Source: Stropharia rugosoannulata (lineage: Eukaryota > Basidiomycota > Agaricomycetes > Agaricales > Strophariaceae). Taken from it: DNA of 64,000 nucleotides. Shown piece by piece: positions 11,363 to 27,118 of this stretch. Every line of letters begins with the position of its first letter. Position 1 is the first letter of the stretch. Position numbers and translations under genes: made by a program. The DNA is taken from positions 2,548,501 to 2,612,500 of the forward strand of contig JANCIK010000005.1 in assembly GCA_028532985.1 (NCBI GenBank), read 5' to 3'. The notes under the pieces were generated by a model. It ran no database searches. It was not told the origin of the DNA and was given only the letters and a program-made list of their open reading frames with translations.

Positions 11363-13975
11363 TGTCTGTGTCGTTGTATAAGACGTGGTGGAAGCGGTGA
11401 GGGGGTAAGCACAGCGAAAGGAAAATGGATGGCTGCCCAACCACAGCGGGAGGGAATCTCCCGTTGTTGTCCCTTGTTTACACAGGTTCTGTGCCACAGT
11501 TACGCAAATGTTGCTCCTGCCGCTTCCCTGTGGCTATATCGCCCCCCCAAAAAAGGTCTGGAGCTGCCTGCGAGCCTCAGCTAAAGGGAAACAAGACGAA
11601 TAACTACGAAAATTTGCGCCCACTGGGGTGCCAGCTGGGCCACGTTCACACGGGGACGAGGCAGCACGGACCCAGTAGCCCAGCCGGCCCTCTTGTTCCC
11701 TTGCATGTTTTTGCAACTCCTTGAGTCACCTTTCGCATGGCGCCCGCGCACACACCGCCATCGATTAACTCCCAACCAGTATAGTATATCTCCTATTATT
11801 CCGCAAAATCGCCATCATAGCCACGGCTGATGCCGTGTGATCTCCCAACTGACTCCAAGCAGAATGGCTCAGGACTCGTTTCGATCGCAGAAAACTCACA
11901 TCATGCCCCTTTTATATGCCCCGGCTTTTGTCCACGCCCCTCCTGCTCTGACTCCAGGCGCTTACAATTGTTGCAACCATTAATATCCGCCGCGTATCAG
12001 CCCAGAACGGAATCGTGGTAGATAAACTGCCACTGCGGCCCATGTCGTATTTGCGCGTTTCACGCATTCTCTTTCTTTAAACTCACAGTCTGGGTCTCTG
12101 TGCCGTCTGTAGGCGCGTCGCGACCAGCCAATCCCTATGGATGACATACCTTTCTTTTGTTTGTCATTCTGCTACGCTTCAAATTGTCTTGGTCCTATAA
12201 TACACCTGACACAGGCTGACAGGGCTTTGTCACATATCTACCGGCATATTTTAGCCTGTACACAGGTAAAACTAGTGGAGCAACCTGTAAGATTACTCAA
12301 TTTTGATCATCGATAGCTCGTACAATGCCGACTACTGACGCGATTGGAAATGACAACCCAGGCATTGCTGCACAGTGCACACCCTGGTGCCACAGAAATA
12401 CAACTCCATTCCAGTCACGCTATAAATGGTGTTTCGTATGTTCAGAGTAAAGTCGTCCAGTCAGAATAGACCTGGCTCTGCTTGTGGTCATGAGAATGTT
12501 GGCTCCTGCAGCTCCAATCGAAACGAACACAGGTGGCTGACTAACTAAGAACTCACACTGCTGCTGCCCAAACATCTAAATGTAAATTTAATGCAAACTG
12601 CGCGGTTGCTTTACCTACAGATACACCATTACATATATACTGGAACGACATTCAGTTTGTTGCACAGAAATAGGCCAAATCGAGGATCCCACCGAGGAAT
12701 GGTTCACAGCCCGTCAGCCCGCCCGTATCTTCCATAACGAACGCTTGATCCGATTCGGCTTCGGGTAGGTTGAGACGGGTCTCAATGCGCGGTTCATCCC
12801 TGTGATAGGCGCAGTATACATGCATAACACTAAATTGTGATGAACCGCCAGTTTGAAGGAGTTCACACTCTGTCGCTGCTGTGTAAACTCACCCAGTAGC
12901 CTGCGTTTGGGCTGGTGCACTACAACTTGCCAAAATAGTTCGGTGTACCATCGAAGTATCATCGGCATTGCAACCCAGCGGACTTGCCGTGGGCAGAGGA
13001 CATACTCAATTTAAGACTGAGTTGTAGACCATCACATTACGAAACAACGAGTTACTGACTTCTGAACCAACTTTGAATTGTTGTTAAAAGAAATACTTCT
13101 GAGCCCTGTTGCGCAAGATTGTGTGTTGAGATCGAAAAGAACTACCGCTGCAGTTAATGCACTGACCGGTGAAAGCGTAACAAAATAGAAGAAAAAAAGT
13201 TGAAATGCAGAACGTCGAACAGGTGCAATCTGATGCAATTGATTATTGAAGATGGGTTGTAATTAAGAACTCAGAGTGACAACGTAAAACTGCCTCACCT
13301 GGTAATCGATCGGTCCTGCACACTTGCTGAACGTTGAACACCGTGGTTGCACATGCCGTCGGTTGGCCGTCGCATTCACCAACTCCGAATGCCTGTTAGA
13401 CTGTTGTCTAAATGATTTAATACACTAACGTAATGGTGAAAGGTGCCAGTTAAAATTGACGTGGATGACTCCATGCACCATTCAGAAGTGGCTTCAAATG
13501 TTCAAATCAGCATCGAAATAGACCTGGTCCTGCTCACCAACCATAGACCAGTCCTGATGGACCTGTTACATATGGATATGTCTGGTAAGGAATATTTTAG
13601 CTGAAGCGGTGATTCAATGACTGCGAGTGCCTTCCTGCAGTGGCATGATAACAGTCGCACTGCACTGCATTGCATGCGACGGATCACCTTTGTGGGCATA
13701 TGGCTGGTGCACGGCAAGTGTGTCATGCACATTGCCTTATCTCCTCTTCTCCCTGCCCAATGCTCATAATGGCGGACAAGCAACATACAAATCCAACGCG
13801 GGCTCGCAGGGGGAGTTACTAATTAGTAATCACGGCCTAATTCAATTGGCTCAGGACGCGCCAGTTAGTAAACCAGCGAGGGCCCAAACAAGCACAAATA
13901 ACTGTTCATCGTCTGCGTCGACGAGCGCCCCCAGCTCGCCACCGTCTGCACCGCGCGGCATCCCCGTCTCTCCCG
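11363..13975. other. 2.6 kb divergent gap between the LAMMER kinase and MYST genes
   Basis: No gene is recognised. The 5' end holds the kinase promoter and probably a 5' UTR. The right end from about 13850 becomes GC- and C-rich and leads into the MYST gene. A phrase of about 20 bases around 'agacctggctctgct' near 12470 recurs with changes near 13525, and 'aagaactca' recurs near 12550 and 13265. This is weak evidence of decayed repeats. Confidence 0.45.
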
Positions 13976-17511
<3,536 letters not shown>

Positions 17512-17607
17512 CGGTGTTGGTGCGATATTTGTAACTATTTGGCTTACTGAAAACAAGCCGGCCCAGTCTGGTTGGCTTGTTGCTCCCATCGATGGCCTGA
17601 GCGCAGG

Positions 17608-19312
17608 ATGAATTACGGCCACATGCCCCGCGAACAGACGATCGACCCTGCTTCGGTGCGTACCCACTGCTCTCCCGCCCGACCCAGCTCACAAACAGCA
17701 GTCCTCCTTCCACCAGAATGGGCTCGGGCAGGCGCTCGGCACGCACCCCTACGCCCGCCCCCAGGAGTACCGCCCCGCATCCCACTCCCCGCCCCACCAG
17801 AACGCACAGCCCTCCGCATCCCACTCCCCCCTCGCCTTCGCCGTCCAGCAGCCCCAGACGTCCCCCGCCCTCAAGCGCAAGCAGGTCGACCAGCCCATGG
17901 CTCATGCCCTCAAGCGCCGCCGCGACACCCAGAACGACGACACCGACCCCTACGACGTCGACGGCGGGGCCCAGGGCGCAAAGCACTGGACCGACGATGA
18001 AAAGTCCCGCCTCTTCAACTGGCTCATGGGCCCCGGCCAGGAGGACCACTGGAACTCCCTCCGCGCCACAAAAAATTCCTGTCTCCGCGAGGTCCGTCCG
18101 CCCCCGCCCCTGCGGCCCCGCTGACCACCCCCACAGTGTGCCATCGAGGTCTTTGGCGGCAAGAAGACGTACCAGGCCCTCAAGGGCTGCTACGAGCGCA
18201 ATTTCAACCTCTTCAAGCAGATCTACGCCTTTGAGACTGCCCACGGCCAGCCCGGTAGCAGCGCGTCCCTCGCCGGCCTCAGCGAGGCTGACCGTCTGCG
18301 CGAGTACGAGCGCCGCCTTGCCCTGGTCCGCAAGTCCTCCGACGTCGGCAGCATCACTGCCCGCACCATCGACCACTGGCACCGCGTCGGCTGGTACGAA
18401 CTTTTCTATCGCAGGTCCGTTCCGCTCGCCCTGTTTCCGCGGTAAACTTACACGCGTCTTTGTCTGCATAGATGGCACGGTGACCCCGCGACGACGCGCC
18501 CCGTGCAGCCGCAGGGCCGTGCGCCGATGGTCGGTGCTCCGAGCATGGTCGGCCAGGGCCCTGTGGACGAGCCCGACGACGATGACCAGCAGCTTGACTT
18601 TCACGATCCGTCGGCCACCATGAACGGGCTGCACATGCCCGCCGCGCCGCCCCCACACGATCGCGGCCCGCCCCAGCCGCAGCAGCCGCAACAGCAACAG
18701 CAGCAACAGCAGCCTCAGCCGCAGGTCAACTATATCAACCCGCAGGAGCTGCGAGACCCCGGGAGTACCGGCGGCCCGTCTGCGCCCCCACCGCCTATGC
18801 GCCAGCCCCCGCCTCCACCGCCTCCACCCCAGCAGCAGCAGCAACAACAACACCAACAGCAGCAACAGATGCATTCACACGCGCCGCCAGCGCAGGCGCA
18901 CCCTCATCCGCACGCGGGGCCGCCGATGGCCCACCAAGCGGTGGCAAGCAGTTCGGGCGCGAGTGGTGTGCTCGGGGATGGCAGCGGTGCGCCACCGCTG
19001 CTCGGCCTGCTGACGCAGGAGCTGATCGCGAAATGCATCGGGTATCTGGACCTGCACACACGCGTCGCGCAGGAAAAGCTGGCGTACCTCAAGCGGCGCG
19101 AGACGCGCGAACAGCACGAGTTTAATACCCGCAAGGAGCTCGACAAGCGGAGCAAGTCTGAGAAGGCGTTTGTGCGTCGTCCGATCTCTTTCTGTTACTT
19201 TACGGTTTTTTCTGACGGAGATGTGTAGGAGCTGATAAATAACCCGAACGTCGACGCTTCGCTCAAGCAGGCGGCGACGGAGTACCTCCGCAAGACGTTC
19301 CTCCAGGACTAG
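17608..19312 (+). CDS. Myb/SANT-like Q- and P-rich nuclear protein, unrecognised
   Basis: Five exons, 17608-17655, 17699-18091, 18137-18414, 18472-19171 and 19229-19312, give 500 residues. The acceptor of exon 2 is a tandem cagcag (NAGNAG), so one glutamine may be optional. The one recognisable module is a Myb/SANT-like helical domain at about 114-190 (KHWTDDEKSRLFNWL ... GPGQEDHWNSLRATKN ... KTYQALKGCYERNF). A second conserved-looking helical stretch (DRLREYERRLALVRKS) and TIDHWHRVGWYELFYRRWHGD follow. Residues 300-390 are Gln/Pro/His runs. The C-terminus is a coiled helix (RVAQEKLAYLKRRETREQHEF) ending LRKTFLQD. It may be a transcription regulator, but no specific function can be claimed. 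It starts only 96 bases after the MYST stop codon. Confidence 0.8.
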
Positions 19313-21199
19313 TCGGGCAACGGCGAACGGGCTCCTTGCGTTGTATCATATCTATCCCATCTCCCTCCCCCCTCCCACTCTGCCCGCGTTCCTCTAGACC
19401 TTTCCGCTAATACGTGGTTTTATGTTTCCTGTCCATTTGTGTGCTGTTGCATGCCCAGTGTCGTCCGCCCGTCTGTCCGCCCGTCAATCCGTCTGCCCAT
19501 CTGCCCATCTGCCCGCCGTCTGTCTTTCCGTACGTCTGTGGTCCGCCTGTCTTGGTCCATCTGTCCGTCCGTTTGTCCGTTGTTTTTGGCCGCTCATCCG
19601 TCCATCACTCATCTGCGCACCAACCCCCTCGCCCGCTGTCCGCTGTCCGCTTATCTCACGAGTAACGCCCTGCCCACGTTCACGACCAGTTACCTACTCA
19701 CCCACCTACCTACCCGCCTGCACACACGCGATGTTCTAAAGTCCGCAATGTTCCATACATTCAAGTCTATATCCCCCCGGCTTGCATAGTTTTTTCACTT
19801 CATTTTCTCCATCCCATTTTCTTGGTCTTTTCTTTTTCGTACTACCTACCTACTACCCGCTACCCGTGTCGTGATCTTGATTACCTCCCGATGACTCTCA
19901 ATACATGGATCCGTGAATATGTGGATTATGCGAACGTAGAGACTGGATTAAATTACGCGATACGTGCGAGCAAGCGTCGTCTCATGCGTCTCGTCTTTGG
20001 CGCACATACGACGCCCGGTCCAATCCACTAAGCTACGAGCCAGCCTGCTCTTGGGCTCCCAGCCGTGGCTTGTCTTCCTCCCTCGGCCGGACGTACGTAC
20101 TCTACGTAGTCCGTAGTATTACTAACACTCAGTTCTGAGTCCTCCATTCCAGGCAGCTCATGATGTGTCCGACGATTCAAATCGACACGCTCAGGTAGTT
20201 CGTTAGTGAACTACATAACCCCGTTTCGAGTGCATCAGTAAATTCAGAAAACGTACGACTAGAGTACATTTATTCTACACTCTGTAAGGACCAGATATGA
20301 GCGTGTTAACCAAAAGAGAAATGAAGCAAAAAGCAAATAAAGCAAATGGGGTTGAGATGGGGTGTGGGCAGATAGGCAGGTGAGTATGTGAGTGTGTATG
20401 TAAGTGAACGGGTCAGTAAGGATTAAGGAAGTGTGAAAGAGAAAAAGAAAAGATGATTGGGATAGAACAACCGCAAGCACAACCACGACCACTTCAAACC
20501 CACGAACAACAACCACTCCGCACCACCACCGCCACCCCCACAACGCAAATGAAAGCAAGTAAACCGGTACCGGGTGTGTGACGTCATCCTTATTACTTAA
20601 CCAGTGTAAATGAATCCGATCCCGTCACTGGCGGGTTACTTGTGCTCGTGGGTGGTGATCGTCTATAGAAAATAATAACGGCCGAGTGAGTCGTCTCGAC
20701 GACAAGGAAGGGAGGGAGATGGTCGATGGGTAAGTCGGGCAGGCCGGGCGCACGAACTCGTCTCGTTTCGTGTCTGTTCGTTTCCGGGCTCGGGCGGGCG
20801 GACGGGCAGGCGGGTTCATCCCGGTCCAAACACGCACCCACAGTCACAGTTCTACCGGTTCACGCTCAGGGTCCTCCCCGTTCGGCGCTCGTCTGCTCAT
20901 TAGCAGCCTGCTCTCACCCACACCACTCGTCCACCCACCCACCCACTCGCTTGCCCACCAGCCAATCCGTCCCCCGCATACATCCGGTGAATAGAAAAGA
21001 AAGTCAAACATAGAATGTCCCTCGAAAGCGCGAGTCGTCCCGTCGTAGCATGTTATCTGGAATTCATGTCCGCCCATCGTCGTTTTGTATGTATGTCCCG
21101 TGTTCGTTTCTAGTTCGTTCGTTTCGTCGTAGCGTCGTCGTCTAACCCTCCAGCTCGCCTTCTAGGATCTAGGTCTACGAAGGGCTTATTCCTTCGTGC
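19313..21199. other. Convergent low-complexity intergenic region
   Basis: Between the 3' ends of the Myb-like gene (plus) and the ABC transporter gene (minus). It contains the pyrimidine-rich repeat near 19440-19640, a G/A/T-rich stretch at 20340-20470 (minus-strand CT-rich), and CCCA-type simple repeats around 20931-20948. Open frames here are products of the simple composition. The ABC gene's 3' UTR should occupy the right end. No gene is called. Confidence 0.55.
19440..19640 (+). repeat. Degenerate pyrimidine-rich tandem repeat
   Basis: Many imperfect copies of an octamer like CCGTCTGT or CCATCTGC run head to tail (for example cgtctgtccgcccgtc and cccatctgcccatctgcc). Copies differ by one to three bases and spacing is uneven. 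The three plus-strand open frames over this stretch translate to Pro/Ser/Cys/Arg strings and are not genes. Confidence 0.75.
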
Positions 21200-24100
21200 T
21201 CAATCCTCGCGTGCATCCTCGTCACTCGTCGTCTTCGCAGCGAGGCGGATGTCGTCGAGCGTGATTGAGGACCGGTCGCACATTCCGCGGAATATGCCGC
21301 CGCGCTCATACAGCTTCTCGGGCTCGTCGAATTCCTAGAAAAGCCGGGGCGTGAGCACAACACCTGGTGCAGGCGACCAAAGCCCCTCCCGCTCCCACAC
21401 AGTACGCATCGTGGCCCTCCGGCGGACGAGCGCGAAAATAGAACAGGAACTCGGAGATGTGATGGTAACCAAAAAGAGATTGAGACTTACCGCGATCTGG
21501 CCCGCGTCGAGCACGCATATCCGGTCGTACCCTATGATTGTGCGCAGGCGGTCTATATGCGCAATGAGGTCAGCACTCTGCAAGCCCCGAGTGTGGTGGA
21601 GGACGTACGAGCAATGCACAGAATTGTGCGGTCCTTGAACTCGTATGCAATTGTGTCCTGTATCTTCCTGTCTGTCTCATAGTCGACGGAAGCTAGACCG
21701 GCAGCACAGGATCAGCATCATCATTCAAAGAAAACGGCATAAACATCACGCACCAGTCGCCTCGTCGAGGATGATCACCTTCGCGTTCTTGACAAGCGCA
21801 CGCGCGAGCGACACCAGCGAGCGCTACAGCAAAGAAATAGGGGTACAGAAGAAGGGTACAAAAATAGAAGAAAAGAAAGGGGTTAAGTTAGCAAGTCGCT
21901 CAAGGATCGAGTTTCGGACCCTGCGCCAGCCAGAAGCGAACGAGCGAGCAAGCAAGCCCGTGGGCAACGCGGCGGCGCGGCGCGGGAGACACTCACCTGG
22001 CCGACGGACAGATTGGCTCCCTCGTCTTCAATCACCGTGTCCAAACTGAACCGGTTCACGGGCGTATGTGCTCCACTGGGCGTTTCATCCTCGTTCGTCA
22101 ACATCGTTGAGTGCTCGTGCTTGATGTCCTCGACGAGGTACGCGCGCTTCAGTGCGTCCCAGAGCGTTGCGTCGTCATGGGTGTTGAACGGGTCCAGGTT
22201 GGACCGCAAAGTCCCCGAAACTAAATGACCCATTAGCAAACAAATCACTTCGCAAGTAAACCTGTTACGCGGACAACTCACACAAGAGCTGGATGGAGGA
22301 AAGGCAAGGCAGGCAGGACCATCAGAATATTGTTGCGCCAGGAACCACGAGTGGGACTTACTGGATCCTGCGGAATGATCGCAAGTGCTTTCCTCAGATC
22401 TGCGAGGCCAATTGTAGACGCGTCGACGCCGTCCAAGACCACAGATCCGGACGTTAGCTCTACAATACGGTACAGGGCTGTTGAATTGATGATTCATTAG
22501 CCATCTTCTTAGAACGAGATGGGATGGCCGGGAATGCTGACCTGTCATGATTGAACTCTTCCCGGCACCGGTTCTAGTGACAATTTGAGCACAATCAATC
22601 AAACAAGGGGTCCAGGCCACTTTGTGCATACACACCTTCCGACTATGCCTATTTTCTCTCCGGCGCCGACAGACATCGAGATGCCTTTCAGGACAGGAGG
22701 GAGCTCCGGCCTGTAGCTGAGCACCACATTGTTCAGTTCGACGCGACCTTCTGCCGGCCACGTAACAGCGGGCTTCTTCTCAGGTACTTCATGCGGCTCT
22801 TCCTGCTCGATTTCTTGGGCATAGTAGACGACACGTTCTACAGAGTTCATGTTGTTCTCCACTTCGGCACTCTGGCGGACCATCCATCCGAATCTGCAGA
22901 TTGTTGAGTATAAAAATGATGAGCAATGGGAGGGCGCAAGTCACTCACGCTTGTTGAACGCTTAGGATGTAAGACAGGACTAAACCGGTCTGAGCGGGCG
23001 AGATTGAAAAGCGCGTGCCGACTGTCAGCATCGCGACGATGAACGTAAGCAATGCACCCAAGAGATCGAGGCGGATACCGAGCCATCGCTGTTCGCGTTT
23101 GCGTTTAGCACCGAGCATCATCAAGTGTGACAGAAAACTATGAAATGCATACCTGATTGACAACGGTCAGCCAGTACGCCCGATTTTCGATGTCCACTCT
23201 CTTTTCGTTGTCTCGGCGGAACCGTTCTGCTTCCCCATAAGCGCGGATGGTCGCGAGACCCGACAAGCTTTCCGAGAAATGCGAGTAGAGCGACGATCGT
23301 AGGACGGCATCTGAAGTGTGCCGTCAGCAATTAATGATTACTAGTCTCGAGGCTAACGCTGCACATACCGAGACGTTTGAGCTCACGGGCACTGGCGCGG
23401 TAGAAGGCCGCGGCCCAGATGTAGCCCAAGAGGATGACGAACACGCCAATCAAGAACCAGGGAAGGACGATGGAAATCAGAATGATAGCGCCCAGGATCG
23501 CAGAGAACGTGCCCATGAACATGCGCAGGGAATCTACATCAGTGTATTAGCTTGACCAACAGAAAAGGGTAGAGTGAAGGAAAACAAACCTCCGAGAAGA
23601 TTATCGATGGTATCAATATCCTTAGAGAAGCGATTCATGATGCGACCGAGAGGCTGAGAATGATTGGTTAGCGCCTGGATATAATCACTTCGACTGTTAT
23701 GGACGCACTGTTGTTTCGAAGAATGACATGGGTGCGTGCATTACACGCTTGATGGCAGCCTGTTGATTGACCTGATGAGACGGCAATTCTTTAGCTCGTG
23801 AAACAAAACGACGTACTCTGTGTAGAGTCTGCGATGCGAAGTACGTCAACAACGCAAAAGTAGCGCCCATCATGTAGGAGAATATTGCTTGTCCGACTCC
23901 TAAGGCTGCATAAACGCCCATCTATTCATCACGCTTTAGCGTTCATATACCAACAAAAATGCGGCATATCATAGCTCACGTAGAAGCCCTGAGGTTGATG
24001 GAATGATCTGTATAAAAATCCAGCGGTCAGTGTCTGTATACCGCGACGAAGAATAGAATATTCTTACTGATTCTGCCACCAGACGAGCCTGAAAATACGA

Positions 24101-27100
24101 GTTTAAGTTTAATAACACATCTTAAACTGAAGGAGACAAACCAGTAAGACGAAAGCACGGTTGCTCCCTGCGTCAGGATTAAAGACAGAATGAGGCAGGG
24201 CATAACCCACTCCCCATGGCCGGCCTTCATGTAGTCCCTATAAACAGGCCACGCAATGGCGCCCGTATTGCGTTCCTCAGCTTGCATCAGCGCGGCGCCG
24301 GCCACTGCCTTCTTCAACTTCTCTTCCTTGGCTTTCAGCTCCTTCGCCTCCTTATCGTCTGGCGACTCGATGGCCACTTCCTCCTCTTCCTCCTGCTTCT
24401 CAGCCTCTTCCTCCTTCGACCCAAACTCGGTGATGAATTGGGAGAACTCCCCGCCGCGCGCCATCAGGTCCACGTAGGTGCCCTCCTCCGCAATGGTCCC
24501 GTTGTCGATGCAGTAAATATAGTCGACCTGGGGGAGGAAGTGCAGCGCGTGCGTTACGAGGATACGCGTTTTACCGATCAGGCTCTGCTGAAGGACGTTC
24601 TGGAAAACGGCCTTGCCAACGTGAGCGTCTAGGGCAGATAAGGGGTCCTGTGCATTTTAAATGTTAGGAACTGGACAAGAACTGTTAAGAAAAAGCTTAC
24701 ATCGAATATTTGGATATCCGTATCGCAGTATATCGCTCTGCAAATGTTGACTCGCTGTTTCTGCCCACCGGAGAGTGAAATCCCTTTCTCGCCGACTTCT
24801 GTCATGTCACCGTTGGGCAGCATTTCAAGATCGGGCTCTAGACACGAAGCGCCGACTGCTTCCCAATATCTCTCTTCTTCGAAAGGACGTCCGAAGCAAA
24901 TATTTTCGCGGATGGTAGCATTCTGCATGTCATGCGCAAATTAAGTATGCAGACAGCCGGTAAAATACAAAATGCACTTACTTGAATCCAGGCACTTTGG
25001 GGGCAGTATCCAACACTCCCTCCAAACACAATGCTTCCAGAGGTTTTCCTCATCTCGCCAATTAATCCCTGCAGCAGACTGGTCTTTCCGCTTCCCACAG
25101 AGCCAACAATAGCTACAAGTTTGCCACGCGGGACGGCCATATTGATGTCTTTCATTTTGAAGACCCTGTCCTCTTCGGCTTTAGCCTTTTCGTCCAACTC
25201 TTCCCCGCGTTTCTTCTCAGCAGCAGCTTTTTTCGCAGCCTTGGCCTTGGATTTGGATGATTGCATGATGCGTCCTTTCTTCTGCTTCTTTTGGTCCTCC
25301 TCTGGGGGAGGTGAGTCCCAGGTAAACGAGGCGCCCTTGACTTCTAGCGCAGACTCCAAATCTCTATCTACGGAATGTGTCTTTTCGAGTAATTCTGCTT
25401 CGAAGACACCGTACAAGCGCCCAATGGCATTTGCAGCATCAGCGATGGAACTGAAAGAAACAGCTGCGGTACAATATCATGTCAGTAGCAGCGCGTTCAG
25501 TAATAGAATTTGATCTCACGCAAAAACATAAGCGGAAGGCGCAGCAGGGTGAAAAGCGTTAAGGAAGTGAAGATAACGGCGGGCTCTAAAGTATGGCCCG
25601 TGGCAGAATAAGTGATGAATGCGAGTACAGACGCAAGGACTGGCATGCTCATAGCCACTGCATTATTGGCAGCGCGAATTAGCAGGAGTGTACGGATATA
25701 CCTGAAACAGAAGCCGTGAGTGAGTGAGACTCTGGAAAATGAAATTTTGACTTACTTCATTTCTTTCTGCCTGTATTCTGAGATACGCGCAAGAAAAGGA
25801 ACTTCCCAAGCAAAGAATTTAATTACTTTCATCCCACCGAGTAGTTCTTGCAAGAGTTTGGCACGCTTATCGGTCCATTCCATACTTCTGCGTCTCAGTC
25901 CGAAGAGTTTCTTCATCACGTATGTCTGCACTGGGGTCGCAAGAATGAAAAAAGCGAATCCGGCCAGCGCAGAAGGTCCCAAGTTAATGAGAAGCAGAAC
26001 CAGACAAATTATCATTTGAATAGGGGCGGTCCACGCCTGAATGATATGATTAGAAATTAATAGGCTGAATGAGAAGAATAGATACTTGCCATGTGGAAAA
26101 AGCCACAGCAGAAATCAATACGGGACACATCCGTTGAGATATGGTTAACCAATTTGCCGTTTGTCAATGTTGAGCGGGCGCGCGATGTTAATTTTAGGGA
26201 GCGGTCGTAAACCGCTGTAATAAGGCCTCCACGGAGCAGAACACCCGTTGACGTACTGCGATAGAAGAAGTGATGGGTGCAGAGAGACGTGATTAGCTGC
26301 ATTACCAAAAGCACGAACGTCAGACCGATGCCCTGCCCAATTGCAGGGACAGATTGTCCTAAACGGTGGCCCGTATATGAATCAGTGGCGAATTTGATGA
26401 TAGCCTATTAGGTTAGGTATCAGATAAGCTTAGATGCGGGAATAGAAAGCGACCCTGCATGAACACACCTTGACCACCAGCGGACTTGTGACTTGCGCCG
26501 TGTCTCCAACTACTTTGAGAAGACCGGCGGACCAGAACCACCATGCGACGCTGTCGTTCAGCGCCCATACGAGGCTAGCTTTCTTCCTGCCCGTTTTCTC
26601 CCTCCATTCGCGTTCTTTCGCCTCGCGGTTCCCTCTAATTGACCACCAAACGCCTTTCAGCCCTGGACTGATTTCACCGCTTGCTAGTTTCTTGTTGTAC
26701 TCCTCAGCCTCTTTAAGGCGACGACTGAAAGACTCGGTGATACGATCCGCAACAACTGCAGCTCCTCGATTGTCCTGTAATTTCCAGAGATCTGGCGCTT
26801 CTAAAGGACGGGCATATCCGAGATCAAGGAGCGGGGCGATCCACTGGAACGTTACAAGGCTGAAAAAATTTGCTGTAGCCTCAGGGATCAGAAGGGATTC
26901 ATCTAGAGACTTTGCCGGCGGAGGGGGTGTTTTAGTGGAGGTGAACGGCACGCGAGACCACCTGGATAACGGCCCCGGAAGATGAGCATTAGTCCCTGCT
27001 ACACTGCATGACGTACTGACCATGAATGCCGAGTCTTTTTCAGGACGGCTTGGTCTTTCTTCGCCGCCTCAATGGATCCCTCACGGCTGGAGCCAAGTTC

Positions 27101-27118
27101 AGCAGACTTCACGGACAT
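21200..27118 (-). CDS. YOR1: Yor1-type multidrug/oligomycin resistance ABC transporter (ABCC, no TMD0)
   Basis: I traced 25 exons from the ATG at 27118 (exon 1 27021-27118, exon 2 26469-26961) to the stop at 21200, giving 1436 residues, in frame throughout. Order: short cytosolic N-terminus, [16 protein letters not shown] lead-in, first membrane domain, NBD1 with Walker [10 protein letters not shown] and signature LSGGQKQRV, second membrane domain, NBD2 with Walker [11 protein letters not shown]-loop IPQDPLLFSGTLRS, LSVGQ signature and Walker [12 protein letters not shown]1 has Asp (IFDDPLSALD) where catalytic Glu sits in NBD2, the usual asymmetric ABCC pattern. The NBD1-membrane linker is very rich in Glu/Lys. 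Exons of 7, 21, 28 and 32 bases occur, and the intron at 26037-26089 starts with GC. Expected to export amphipathic organic anions and drugs at the plasma membrane. Confidence 0.92.

Noticed and set aside
19414..19789. Three overlapping plus-strand frames of 83-116 codons
   Set aside because: Translations of the CCGTCTGT-type repeat in all three frames; Pro/Ser/Cys strings without motif.
19985..20050. Possible tRNA on the minus strand (TAGCTTAGTGGATTGG resembles an A box)
   Set aside because: No B box (GGTTCRANYCC) at the right distance and the supposed acceptor and anticodon stems do not pair.
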